DNA of 54,995 bases from contig JAFRXK010000005.1 in NCBI GenBank assembly GCA_017442865.1, positions 1 through 54,995 on the forward strand. The letters run 5' to 3'. Of the stretch, positions 18,646 to 26,243 are shown piece after piece. A program made the translations under genes and the position numbers. The stretch comes from Lachnospiraceae bacterium (GTDB taxonomy: Bacteria > Bacillota > Clostridia > Lachnospirales > Lachnospiraceae). Position 1 is the stretch's first letter, and each line of letters begins with the position of its first letter. The notes beneath the pieces were generated by a model. The model was not told the DNA's origin and did not search any database. It worked only from the letters and a program-made list of their open reading frames with translations.

Positions 18646-19560
18646 ATGCAGTTATCAGAGAGATTGCAAAAAATCATTTCAATGGTGACGCCGGGACTTA
18701 TAACCGCTGACATAGGCACTGACCACGGGTATGTACCTATTGAGCTTGTAAGCAGGGATATTGCGCCGAGGGTCATAGCCATGGATGTAAATAAAGGACC
18801 GCTTAAAAAGGCAGAGGGCAATATTAAAAGGGCCGGATTGTCGGATTTTATTGAGCTTAGATTAAGCGACGGCCTTAAAAATCTTGAGAAGGATGAGGCG
18901 CAGTGCGTTATTATTGCGGGAATGGGCGGACTTCTTATCAGAAGAATACTTGAGGATGATTTTGATAAGGTGTCTCGTCTTAAGGAGATGATTTTGTCGC
19001 CGCATTCGGACATAGATGAGGTAAGAAGGTTCCTTACGGAGAATGGTTTTGTTATAGAAAAAGAGGACATGCTTGTTGAGGAAGGCAAGTATTATACAAT
19101 AATAAAGGCTGTCAGGGGAGAGTCTGATACATATAGTGATGCAGAGCTTAAATACGGCAGATATCTGTTAAATACAAGGAACAAAACGCTTTTTGATTTT
19201 CTTATGAAGGAAAATAACCAGCTTGAGAAGATTGCTTTAACGCTTAAGGACAAAAGCGGTGAAAAGGCGGCAGCCAGAATGCAGGAAATCAGGCAGGAGA
19301 AGGATGTTATTCAGCATGCCATGTCATATTATATGAATGACGCCAGTGAGTGTTCCGTGTCATATTCTGATGCGGGAAATCAACATGAAATGTCATTTGA
19401 AGAGAAAGAAAAACAATATGGAATGGCATTTGAAGAGACAGAAACTCAGCATGAAATGACATCTGAAGAGGCAGAAACTCAGCATGTAGTGACCTCTGAA
19501 GAGAAAGAAACTCAGCATGGAATGACATCAGAAGAAACCGATGTAAAATGGCAGGCATGA
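18646..19560 (+). CDS. trmK: tRNA (adenine-N1)-methyltransferase TrmK with repeat C-terminal tail
   Basis: SAM-dependent methyltransferase for A22 of tRNA. Motif I is TADIGTDHGYVPI (near residues 19-31), followed by VIAMDVNKGPL, and the catalytic-site region IIAGMGGLLIRRIL (near 88-101) and LSPHSDIDEVRRFL. A coiled C-terminal region follows to about residue 225. Family members usually end there; this one adds about 80 residues, of which 55 are five tandem 11-residue units rich in Glu, Thr and Gln-His. AGGAGAG site 6 bases before the ATG. Lies between sigA and the nucleoside kinase. Confidence 0.9.
   Translation: MQLSERLQKIISMVTPGLITADIGTDHGYVPIELVSRDIAPRVIAMDVNKGPLKKAEGNIKRAGLSDFIELRLSDGLKNLEKDEAQCVIIAGMGGLLIRRILEDDFDKVSRLKEMILSPHSDIDEVRRFLTENGFVIEKEDMLVEEGKYYTIIKAVRGESDTYSDAELKYGRYLLNTRNKTLFDFLMKENNQLEKIALTLKDKSGEKAAARMQEIRQEKDVIQHAMSYYMNDASECSVSYSDAGNQHEMSFEEKEKQYGMAFEETETQHEMTSEEAETQHVVTSEEKETQHGMTSEETDVKWQA
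19381..19545 (+). repeat. Five 33-bp tandem repeats coding an 11-residue tail repeat in TrmK
   Basis: Units begin at 19381, 19414, 19447, 19480 and 19513, exactly 33 bases apart. The peptide consensus is Q-H-x-M-T-S-E-E-x-E-T. Each unit keeps the reading frame, so the tail length can vary without breaking the gene. Confidence 0.93.
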
Positions 19561-19575
19561 ACAGGAGGAGATATA

Positions 19576-21228
19576 TTGTACAGGGTAAGGATAAACGGTG
19601 AGATTAAGGAGTATAAAGAAGGCGTAAGCTTTCTTGATATAGCAAAGGAATATGCGGGCGATTTTGAGCATGAGATTGTGCTCGCACGCGCAGATAAAAA
19701 GCTTAAGGAGCTGGCTGTTCCTTTAAAAAGGGACTGTGAGCTGAGCTTTGTTACAACCGCAGATAAAAGCGGTATAGAAACATACAACAGAAGCCTGCTT
19801 TTTATGTGCCTTAAGGCAATTTACGACGAGCTTGGTCAGGAGCGGCTGAAGGAATTAATAGTTCATTTTTCCATTGGCAAGGGATTATATATTGAGGCAG
19901 CCGGAGATTTTAAGGTGGATAGCAGACTTGCGGCTAAAATAAAAAAGCGTATGGAGGATATGGTAAGCGCAGACCTTCCTATCAGAAAAAGAGTGCTGCC
20001 GACGGATGATGCTATTGAGATATTTGCAAAGCACCGCATGGCAGATAAGGAAAGACTGCTTAAATACAGAAGAGCGTCTTATATAAATATTTACAGCATA
20101 GATGATTTTGATGATTATTTCTATGGCTATATGCTTCCGTCAACAGGCTATCTTAAATATTTTGATATCCACAGGTATGAAAAGGGACTGGTGCTTATGC
20201 TGCCGGATAAGAATAAGCCTGAAGAGGTGCCGGAATTTGTCCCAAGCAAAAAGATATTTAATGCGCTGATAGATGCAACGCGCTGGAGCGTGGATATGGA
20301 TATCCATACCGTAGGAGCGTTAAACGACAATATAGCGAACGGACATCTGAAGGAGATAATTCTTGTACAGGAAGCACTGATGGAGAAGCGTATAGGCGAT
20401 ATTGCACATCAGATAAGTAAAAGCGGCAGAAAAATAGTGCTGATTGCGGGACCGTCATCCTCCGGAAAGACCACATTTTCAAGGAGACTGTCAATCCAGC
20501 TTAAGACCTTTGGCTTAAATCCATACCCTATATCGGTAGACGATTATTTTGTTGACAGGGATTTTACGCCTAAGGATGCCCAGGGTAATTATGATTTTGA
20601 GGCGCTTGAATGTGTGGATATCGAGAAATTCAATGACGATATGCTTAAGCTTTTAGAGGGCGAAAGGATAGAGCTTCCAGTTTATAATTTCAAGCAGGGC
20701 AAAAGAGAATATAAGGGCAATTATCTTAAGATGGATAAGGACGATATACTTGTTATAGAGGGTATTCACAGTCTTAATGATAAGATGAGCTACAGACTGC
20801 CTGACGACAGCAGGTTTAAGATATATATAAGCGCGCTTACCCAGTTAAATGTTGACGAGCACAACCGAATACCTACGACTGACGGAAGACTTATCCGCAG
20901 GATGATAAGGGATGCAAGGACAAGAGGCACTGATGCGAGAGGCACGATTGCGATGTGGCCGTCTGTGGTAAGAGGCGAAGAGAAAAATATATTCCCGTAT
21001 CAGGAGACCGCAGATGTGGTTTTTAATTCAGCAATGATTTATGAGCTTGCAGTGCTAAAATCATTTGCGGAGCCGCTGCTTTTTGGTATAGGCAAGGATT
21101 GCCCGGAGTATGACGAGGCAAAGCGCCTGCTTAAATTCCTTGATTATTTCCTTGCCGTGGATACTGAAAACATACCGGGAAATTCGCTTCTCAGGGAATT
21201 TATCGGCGGCAGCAGTTTTGAGATTTAG
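19576..21228 (+). CDS. Nucleoside kinase / uridine kinase-like protein with TGS N-terminus
   Basis: 550 residues: a small ubiquitin-like TGS domain at 1-60 and a threonyl-tRNA-synthetase second-additional-domain-like region (including YFYGYMLPSTGYL) to about 270, followed by a phosphoribulokinase/uridine kinase domain with Walker A GPSSSGKTTF near 293-302, SVDDYF and the lid residues RRMIRDARTRGTDARG. Likely phosphorylates a nucleoside; the substrate is not established. The start is a TTG 5 bases after AGGAGGAG, well supported. Typical of clostridia, commonly downstream of trmK. Confidence 0.86.
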   Translation: MYRVRINGEIKEYKEGVSFLDIAKEYAGDFEHEIVLARADKKLKELAVPLKRDCELSFVTTADKSGIETYNRSLLFMCLKAIYDELGQERLKELIVHFSIGKGLYIEAAGDFKVDSRLAAKIKKRMEDMVSADLPIRKRVLPTDDAIEIFAKHRMADKERLLKYRRASYINIYSIDDFDDYFYGYMLPSTGYLKYFDIHRYEKGLVLMLPDKNKPEEVPEFVPSKKIFNALIDATRWSVDMDIHTVGALNDNIANGHLKEIILVQEALMEKRIGDIAHQISKSGRKIVLIAGPSSSGKTTFSRRLSIQLKTFGLNPYPISVDDYFVDRDFTPKDAQGNYDFEALECVDIEKFNDDMLKLLEGERIELPVYNFKQGKREYKGNYLKMDKDDILVIEGIHSLNDKMSYRLPDDSRFKIYISALTQLNVDEHNRIPTTDGRLIRRMIRDARTRGTDARGTIAMWPSVVRGEEKNIFPYQETADVVFNSAMIYELAVLKSFAEPLLFGIGKDCPEYDEAKRLLKFLDYFLAVDTENIPGNSLLREFIGGSSFEI

Positions 21229-21309
21229 CACGTATATGCTTGTGTTTTTTCAATAAATATTGTACTATAAGACTATTAAGAAAGCTAAAGAGAATAGGAA
21301 GATAAACTT

Positions 21310-21876
21310 ATGAGTAATGAAAACAGAAAAAATGTTCATTTTGATGCGCCTGTTATCATAGGCTTTGTGCTTTTATCGGCACTTGTGATGATAATTAACA
21401 TGATGACGAATGGTGAAAGCACTAAGGCTGCGTTCAGCGTATACCAGTCAGATTATCACAGCATTGGTTTTTACATAAGATTATTCGGGCATGTGCTTGG
21501 AAATGCAAGCTGGAGTGATTACTTAAGAAACACACTGTATATTCTTGTGCTCGGCTCGATGCTTGAGGCTAGGTTTAAGAGTGTGAATATGCTTATTATG
21601 ATAATAGTTACCGCATTTGTAACCGGTTTAATCTATTCGTTTGTCGGAGAAAGTCAATTGTGCGGAGCATCCTGTATAGTATTTATGCTTATGTGTCTGG
21701 CTGCTTTATCGGTCATTAAGGACAATGTTATTCCTTTTACATTTATTATGTTTATCATTATATATTTACTTAATGTAATGATAGTACACGAGAATGTTGC
21801 CGGAACCCGTACAGGCATTATAGGAGGTGCCTGCGGCGCATTATTTGGATATGTTATAAGTATGCGAAAGAAATAA
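21310..21876 (+). CDS. Rhomboid-family membrane protein lacking the catalytic His
   Basis: 188 residues with about six hydrophobic spans. It follows the Firmicute rhomboid pattern (FGHVLGNASWSDYLRNTLYILVLGSMLE, then LCGASCIVFM, then GIIGGACGALFGY). In active relatives I recall the last motif as HIIGGxxG; here the His is Gly169. The catalytic Ser121 remains in GAS, but the following Gly is Cys. The upstream HxxWxH motif is also changed (NASWSD). It is therefore probably a proteolytically inactive rhomboid-like protein. AGGAAGAT site before the ATG. Precedes rnpB on the same strand. Confidence 0.75.
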   Translation: MSNENRKNVHFDAPVIIGFVLLSALVMIINMMTNGESTKAAFSVYQSDYHSIGFYIRLFGHVLGNASWSDYLRNTLYILVLGSMLEARFKSVNMLIMIIVTAFVTGLIYSFVGESQLCGASCIVFMLMCLAALSVIKDNVIPFTFIMFIIIYLLNVMIVHENVAGTRTGIIGGACGALFGYVISMRKK

Positions 21877-21918
21877 ATTGCATTATTAAAAAATATGTGC
21901 TACACTATGCACTATGGC

Positions 21919-22284
21919 TTATGAGTAGGATGAATGGTCGCGGCTGTATTATTTATAAAAATTCATTTTTATGAGTATACAGACGAGGAAAGTCCGGGCT
22001 TCACAGGGCAGGATGCCGGATAACGTCCGGTAGAGGCGACTCTCAGGAAAGTGCAACAGAAATGTACCGCCGGCGTATGCCGGTAAGGGTGGAAGGGCAG
22101 TGTAAGAGACTACCGCCTGACTGGTAACAGGCAGGGCACATGTAAACCCCATCCGAAGCAAGACCAAACAGAAAGCATAAGGCGGCCCGTCTGCTTTCGG
22201 GTAGGTTGCTTGAGCCTGGTGGTGACATCAGGCCTAGATAGATGACCATTCACGACAGAACCCGGCTTATAGTCTTACTCATAA
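21919..22284 (+). ncRNA. rnpB: RNase P RNA, class A
   Basis: Catalytic RNA that removes tRNA 5' leaders. The ends pair as P1 (TTATGAGTA at 21919-21927 with TACTCATAA at 22276-22284) and P2 (GAATGGTC at 21932 with GACCATTC at 22244). The universal core GAGGAAAGTCCGGGCT near 21984-21999 and ACAGAACCCGGCTTAT near 22255-22270 form P4 and J regions. The CCGCCTGACTGGTAACAGG-type arm and GGTAAGGGTGG are also present. About 366 nt. Confidence 0.97.
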
Positions 22285-22319
22285 AGCAAAATTTCATATA
22301 CGTATAAGGAGAACCCCAA

Positions 22320-23261
22320 ATGAGTAACAAAATTTCTATTATCGGCGCAGGAAGTGTCGGAGCAACTATAGCATACACTATGGCTGTAGATTCAATCGCA
22401 TCAGAGATTGTTATGGTTGACATTAACGAGGCAAAGGCAAGAGGCGAAGCTATGGATATTCTCCAGGCAACTGCTTACGGAAACCCTATAACCATTAACT
22501 ATGGCGGATATCCTGACATAGAAGGCTCTGATATCGTTATTATCACATCAGGCGTAGGAAGAAAGCCGGGACAGACAAGAATTGACCTTGCACAGGTTAA
22601 TGTTAATATTCTTAAGCAGATTACACCTGAGCTTGTAAAGTACGCTCCGGATGCCATGTTTATTATTGTTGCAAATCCTGTTGATATTTTAACATATACA
22701 TTTATAAAGTTATCAGGTATTCCTGAAACACAGATTATCGGTTCGGGAACAATGCTTGATACAGCAAGACTCCGTTCTTATATTTCAGAGCATTACGGCA
22801 TGGCTCAGAAGAACGTACACGCTTACGTATTTGGCGAGCATGGTGATTCTTCATTTATTCCTTGGTCACGTGCTGAGATTTCAGGAGCAAGCCTTGATGT
22901 ATTCGAGAAGAGTGATATTTACAAGTCATTTGAGAAGATTGACAAGGAAGATGCTCTTGAATATGTGCAGAAGTCAGGCGGCAAGATTATTGCAGATAAG
23001 GGTGCTACATTCTATGGCGTTGCAGTTTCGGTATGCAGACTGTGCCAGGCAATCCTTTCACCATATGATTCGGTTGCAGCTGTTTCATCAATGATGCATG
23101 GTGAGTACGGAATTGAAGATGTATGCTTAAGCGTACTCAATGTTATCGGTCCGGACGGCTTCAAGGGAAGACTTGAAGCACCGCTTACAGATGAAGAGGT
23201 TGAGAAGCTTCGTCACAGCGCAGATGTTCTTAAGGGCGTAATAAAGAGCTTGGATATTTAA
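22320..23261 (+). CDS. mdh: LDH/MDH-family dehydrogenase, probably malate dehydrogenase
   Basis: NAD-dependent 2-hydroxyacid dehydrogenase: GAGSVGATIAY (residues 8-18), Asp of VMVDI for NAD preference, catalytic Asp/Arg in LDTARLRS, and catalytic His in GEHGDSS. Databases may label it L-lactate dehydrogenase. In the substrate loop (GRKPGQTR) the residue equivalent to Gln102 of lactate dehydrogenases is Arg, the known malate/oxaloacetate determinant. The next gene is fumarase and the following operon is a fumarate reductase, which fits malate dehydrogenase. 313 residues. AAGGAGAA site 9 bases before the ATG; the gene lies 35 bases after rnpB. Confidence 0.82.
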   Translation: MSNKISIIGAGSVGATIAYTMAVDSIASEIVMVDINEAKARGEAMDILQATAYGNPITINYGGYPDIEGSDIVIITSGVGRKPGQTRIDLAQVNVNILKQITPELVKYAPDAMFIIVANPVDILTYTFIKLSGIPETQIIGSGTMLDTARLRSYISEHYGMAQKNVHAYVFGEHGDSSFIPWSRAEISGASLDVFEKSDIYKSFEKIDKEDALEYVQKSGGKIIADKGATFYGVAVSVCRLCQAILSPYDSVAAVSSMMHGEYGIEDVCLSVLNVIGPDGFKGRLEAPLTDEEVEKLRHSADVLKGVIKSLDI

Positions 23262-23273
23262 AATCTGTATTTG

Positions 23274-23304
23274 AATCCGGACACAGTATTTGTGCCCGGA
23301 TTTT
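23274..23304 (+). terminator. Terminator after the malate dehydrogenase-like gene
   Basis: Stem AATCCGG(ACACA) / (TGTG)CCCGGATT followed by TTTT, 12 bases after the stop. Its right arm is shared with the larger palindrome that starts at 23297, so the two structures cannot form together. Confidence 0.85.
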
Positions 23305-23350
23305 ATGCTTATGCAGGAAGTATATGCTTCCTGTATAGGCATAAAATCCG
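23297..23350. other. 54-base extended palindrome overlapping the terminator
   Basis: Outer arms CGGATTTTATGC / GCATAAAATCCG (12 bp perfect) and inner arms CAGGAAG / CTTCCTG around a TATATG loop. The structure is symmetric on both strands and could be a second hairpin or an attenuator in the fumC leader. Confidence 0.7.
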
Positions 23351-23437
23351 CACAGGCTGCATATTGGCAGTGGAAAATTATTAATTCAGCAAATCAGATG
23401 CTGCAAAAAGTTATAAATAAAAAATGGAGGGATGAAA

Positions 23438-24802
23438 ATGGAATATCGTATTGAAAGAGATTCAATGGGAGAGATGCAGGTGCCTGCCGACCGTTACTGG
23501 GCGGCTCAGACGCAGAGAAGCTATCAGAACTTTAAAATAGGTACTGAGCTTATGCCGCGTGAAATTACGCACGCCTTTGGAATTTTAAAAAAGGCGGCGG
23601 CAATTGCAAATTTTAAGCTTGGAAGACTTTCGCAGGAGAGAAGGGATGTAATCTGTAAGGCGTGTGATGAGGTTATTTCCGGACAGCTTGACGACCATTT
23701 TCCGCTGGTGGTATGGCAGACCGGAAGCGGAACGCAGTCAAATATGAACGCAAATGAAGTAATTGCAAACAGGGGAAATCAAATATACGGTGAGAAGCTT
23801 CTTCATCCGAATGACCATATCAATATGTCGCAGAGCTCGAATGATACCTTTCCGACAGCGATGCATATAGCGGCAACAGTTCATATTGAGGACGGCTTGA
23901 TTCCTGCGATTGAAGGACTTATAGATACCTTTAAAAGGCTTGAGAAAGAAAATGATGATGTAGTTAAAAGCGGCAGAACACATCTGCAGGATGCGGTTCC
24001 GATAAGATTTTCACAGGAGATAAGCGGCTGGAGAGTGATGCTTGAAAAGACTGAGAATATGATAAAGGACGCTCTGCCGGGACTTAAGGAACTGGCACTT
24101 GGCGGAACGGCTGTTGGAACCGGTCTTAATTCTCCAAAGGAATTTAGTACTGAGGTTGCAAAGGCTGTAGCAGAGCTTACAGGTAAGGCTTTTGTTACTG
24201 CACCGAACAAGTTCCATTCGCTGACATCAAAGGACGAGCTGGTATTTATGCATGGCGCACTTAAGGCACTGGCGGCAAACCTTATGAAGATTGCAAATGA
24301 TGTAAGATGGCTTGCAAGCGGTCCGAGATGCGGACTTGGAGAGATAAAGATTCCTGAAAATGAGCCGGGAAGCTCAATTATGCCGGGCAAGGTAAACCCT
24401 ACACAGTGCGAGTCGCTTACGATGGTTGCGGTTCAGGTAATTGCAAATGATGTTGCAGTAGGAATGGCGGCTTCACAGGGTAATTTTGAACTCAATGTGT
24501 TTATGCCGGTGTGCATTTATAATTTCCTTCAGTCGGTAAGACTTCTTACGGACGGCATCAATTCGTTTAATAATAATTGCGCAGTCGGAATAAAGGCAGA
24601 CAGGGAGAAGATGAGACACAACCTTCATAATTCCCTGATGCTTGTTACAGCGCTTAATCCTTACATCGGATATGATAACGCCGCAAAGACATCAAAGAAG
24701 GCCTATAAGGAGAATATTTCATTAAAGCAGGCATGTGTGGAATTGGGCTTTCTTACGGAGGAACAATTTGATGAGGTGTTCCATCCTGAAAAGATGGCGT
24801 AG
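23438..24802 (+). CDS. fumC: Class II fumarase
   Basis: Interconverts malate and fumarate. The fumarase/aspartase signature GSSIMPGKVNPTQCE is near residues 315-330; SQSSNDTFPTAMH and the KSGRTHLQDAVPIRF active-site segments are intact. Start chosen at 23438 because GGAGG (23426-23431) lies 6-7 bases ahead; the ATG at 23432 is too close. 454 residues. Sits between the malate-dehydrogenase-like gene and the Hdr/fumarate reductase operon and supplies fumarate. Confidence 0.96.
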   Translation: MEYRIERDSMGEMQVPADRYWAAQTQRSYQNFKIGTELMPREITHAFGILKKAAAIANFKLGRLSQERRDVICKACDEVISGQLDDHFPLVVWQTGSGTQSNMNANEVIANRGNQIYGEKLLHPNDHINMSQSSNDTFPTAMHIAATVHIEDGLIPAIEGLIDTFKRLEKENDDVVKSGRTHLQDAVPIRFSQEISGWRVMLEKTENMIKDALPGLKELALGGTAVGTGLNSPKEFSTEVAKAVAELTGKAFVTAPNKFHSLTSKDELVFMHGALKALAANLMKIANDVRWLASGPRCGLGEIKIPENEPGSSIMPGKVNPTQCESLTMVAVQVIANDVAVGMAASQGNFELNVFMPVCIYNFLQSVRLLTDGINSFNNNCAVGIKADREKMRHNLHNSLMLVTALNPYIGYDNAAKTSKKAYKENISLKQACVELGFLTEEQFDEVFHPEKMA

Positions 24803-24834
24803 CCTGAAAAACATTACGGCGGTCTTGGCGATGC

Positions 24835-24887
24835 TTCAATAGTTTTTTGGCATTGTTTTGAATTATGAACAATGTATTGCTATTGAA
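24835..24887. other. Inverted repeat in fumC-hdrB gap
   Basis: Nested arms TTCAATAG / CTATTGAA (outer, 8 bp) and CATTGTT / AACAATG (inner, 7 bp) form a 53-base stem-loop 33 bases after the fumC stop. There is no T tract at the end, so it may be a processing or regulatory structure rather than a terminator. The rest of the 224-base gap shows no gene. Confidence 0.6.
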
Positions 24888-25026
24888 ATAAGCCGGTGCA
24901 GATGATATTATATGAGAGAAGAAATAATAAGTACGGGGCAGAAGAGGCTCGTACTTAGCGTACATAATAATATGCAAAATTATGCTGGTAGGTACAGTCC
25001 TAAAGCAGAGAGGATTGGTTAAAGGT

Positions 25027-25836
25027 ATGACATACAGTTATTATCCGGGGTGTACCCTGAGAACAAAAGCAAAGAAGCTTGATACATATGCAAGACGCAG
25101 TGCAGAGGCTCTTGGAATAAACTTGGAAGAGATTGAACAATGGCAGTGCTGCGGTGGCGTATATCCGTCTGTATCGGACGAGATTGCCACCAGATTGTCA
25201 TCGGTCAGAACTCTTGCCCAGGCTAAGAAGGCGGGAAATGAGCTGCTTACGGTCTGCTCTGCCTGTCATAACGTGTTAAAGCGCACCAATGCGGATATCA
25301 TTTCAGATGCAGATTTTAATTTCAGGGCAAATAATTATCTTGAGCTTGACGAGAGATATAATGGCGAGACGAAGGTAGTTCATTATATCGAGATGTTAAG
25401 GGATGCTGTGGGCTTTGACGAGTTAAAGAAGAAGGTTGTAAATCCATTTAAGGGAAAGAAGATTGCCGCATATTACGGCTGCCTGCTCTTAAGACCGGGC
25501 AATGTCATGCAGTTTGACGACCCGGAGAATCCTTCAATTATGGAGGACTTAATCAGGGCGTTAGGCGGCGAGCCTGTGATTTATCCGTTCAGAAATGAAT
25601 GCTGCGGCGGATACATTACTCTTGAGGACAAGTCCCTCGCACAGAAGAGAAGCAATAAGGTGCTTGCGAGTGCACAGGAAAAGGGCGCTGACATGGTTAT
25701 TACAGCCTGCCCGCTCTGCATGTACAATCTTGTTAAGAATGGTACAGAGCATGATTTGCCGGTATATTATTTTACGGAGCTTTTGGCGGACGCTCTTGGC
25801 GTGAAACAGGAAGGAGAGGGTCAGGACAATGAATAA
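25027..25836 (+). CDS. hdrB: HdrB-like CCG-domain subunit
   Basis: Homologue of heterodisulfide reductase subunit B, which in methanogens holds two noncubane iron-sulfur clusters. Two CCG-type motifs are complete: QWQCCGGVYP with CSACHNVL, and NECCGGYITL with CPLCMYNL; the N-terminal YYPGCTLRTKAK cysteine is present as well. In this operon, with no methanogen-specific coenzymes likely, it probably passes electrons to or forms part of the fumarate reductase. Start chosen as ATG 25027, matching the family N-terminus; the frame is open to 24982. Overlaps hdrC by 8 bases. Confidence 0.9.
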   Translation: MTYSYYPGCTLRTKAKKLDTYARRSAEALGINLEEIEQWQCCGGVYPSVSDEIATRLSSVRTLAQAKKAGNELLTVCSACHNVLKRTNADIISDADFNFRANNYLELDERYNGETKVVHYIEMLRDAVGFDELKKKVVNPFKGKKIAAYYGCLLLRPGNVMQFDDPENPSIMEDLIRALGGEPVIYPFRNECCGGYITLEDKSLAQKRSNKVLASAQEKGADMVITACPLCMYNLVKNGTEHDLPVYYFTELLADALGVKQEGEGQDNE

Positions 25837-26215
25837 TGAACAGTTAAGGGATGAAATCATAAGAATAAGCGGCACAAATCCTTCAAAATGCATGAAGTGC
25901 GGAAAGTGCTCCGGCACATGTCCTGCTTATGAGGAAATGGAATATCATCCGCATCAGTTTGTATCAATGGTACAAAAGGGAGATATAGAACCGCTTCTTG
26001 AATCCAAATCAATTTTTAAATGTCTTACATGCTTTGCCTGTGTTGAAAGATGTCCGAGAAGTGTAGAGCCGGGCAAGCTCGTTGAAGCGGTAAGGCTTAT
26101 GCTTATAAGGCAAAAGGGCGCAAATCATTTTGATGCAGAGGATCTTCCTTGCTTAGTAGATGATGATCTTCCGCAGCAGGCGGTTGTCAGCGCATTCAGA
26201 AAATACAGTAAATAA
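25829..26215 (+). CDS. hdrC: HdrC-like 4Fe-4S subunit
   Basis: 128-residue two-cluster ferredoxin-type subunit. The motifs CMKCGKCSGTCP (near 22-33) and CLTCFACVERCP (near 65-76) each supply a 4Fe-4S cluster site. In HdrABC complexes it wires HdrA to HdrB, and the overlap with hdrB supports stoichiometric synthesis. GAAGGAGAGGG site inside hdrB. Confidence 0.92.
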   Translation: MNNEQLRDEIIRISGTNPSKCMKCGKCSGTCPAYEEMEYHPHQFVSMVQKGDIEPLLESKSIFKCLTCFACVERCPRSVEPGKLVEAVRLMLIRQKGANHFDAEDLPCLVDDDLPQQAVVSAFRKYSK

Positions 26216-26243
26216 GAACAGATAAGGAAAAGGTGAATTTACC

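Noticed and set aside
19307..19558. A minus-strand frame with repeated FHAEFLSLQ-like units
   Set aside because: It is the reverse reading of the repeat tail of trmK; the plus-strand frame is supported.
21949..22249. Minus-strand frames across the RNase P RNA
   Set aside because: They are chance frames opposite a structured RNA with no start signals.
25027..26215. True methanogen-type heterodisulfide reductase
   Set aside because: No coenzyme M/B genes or archaeal features; the bacterial context points to a different acceptor.
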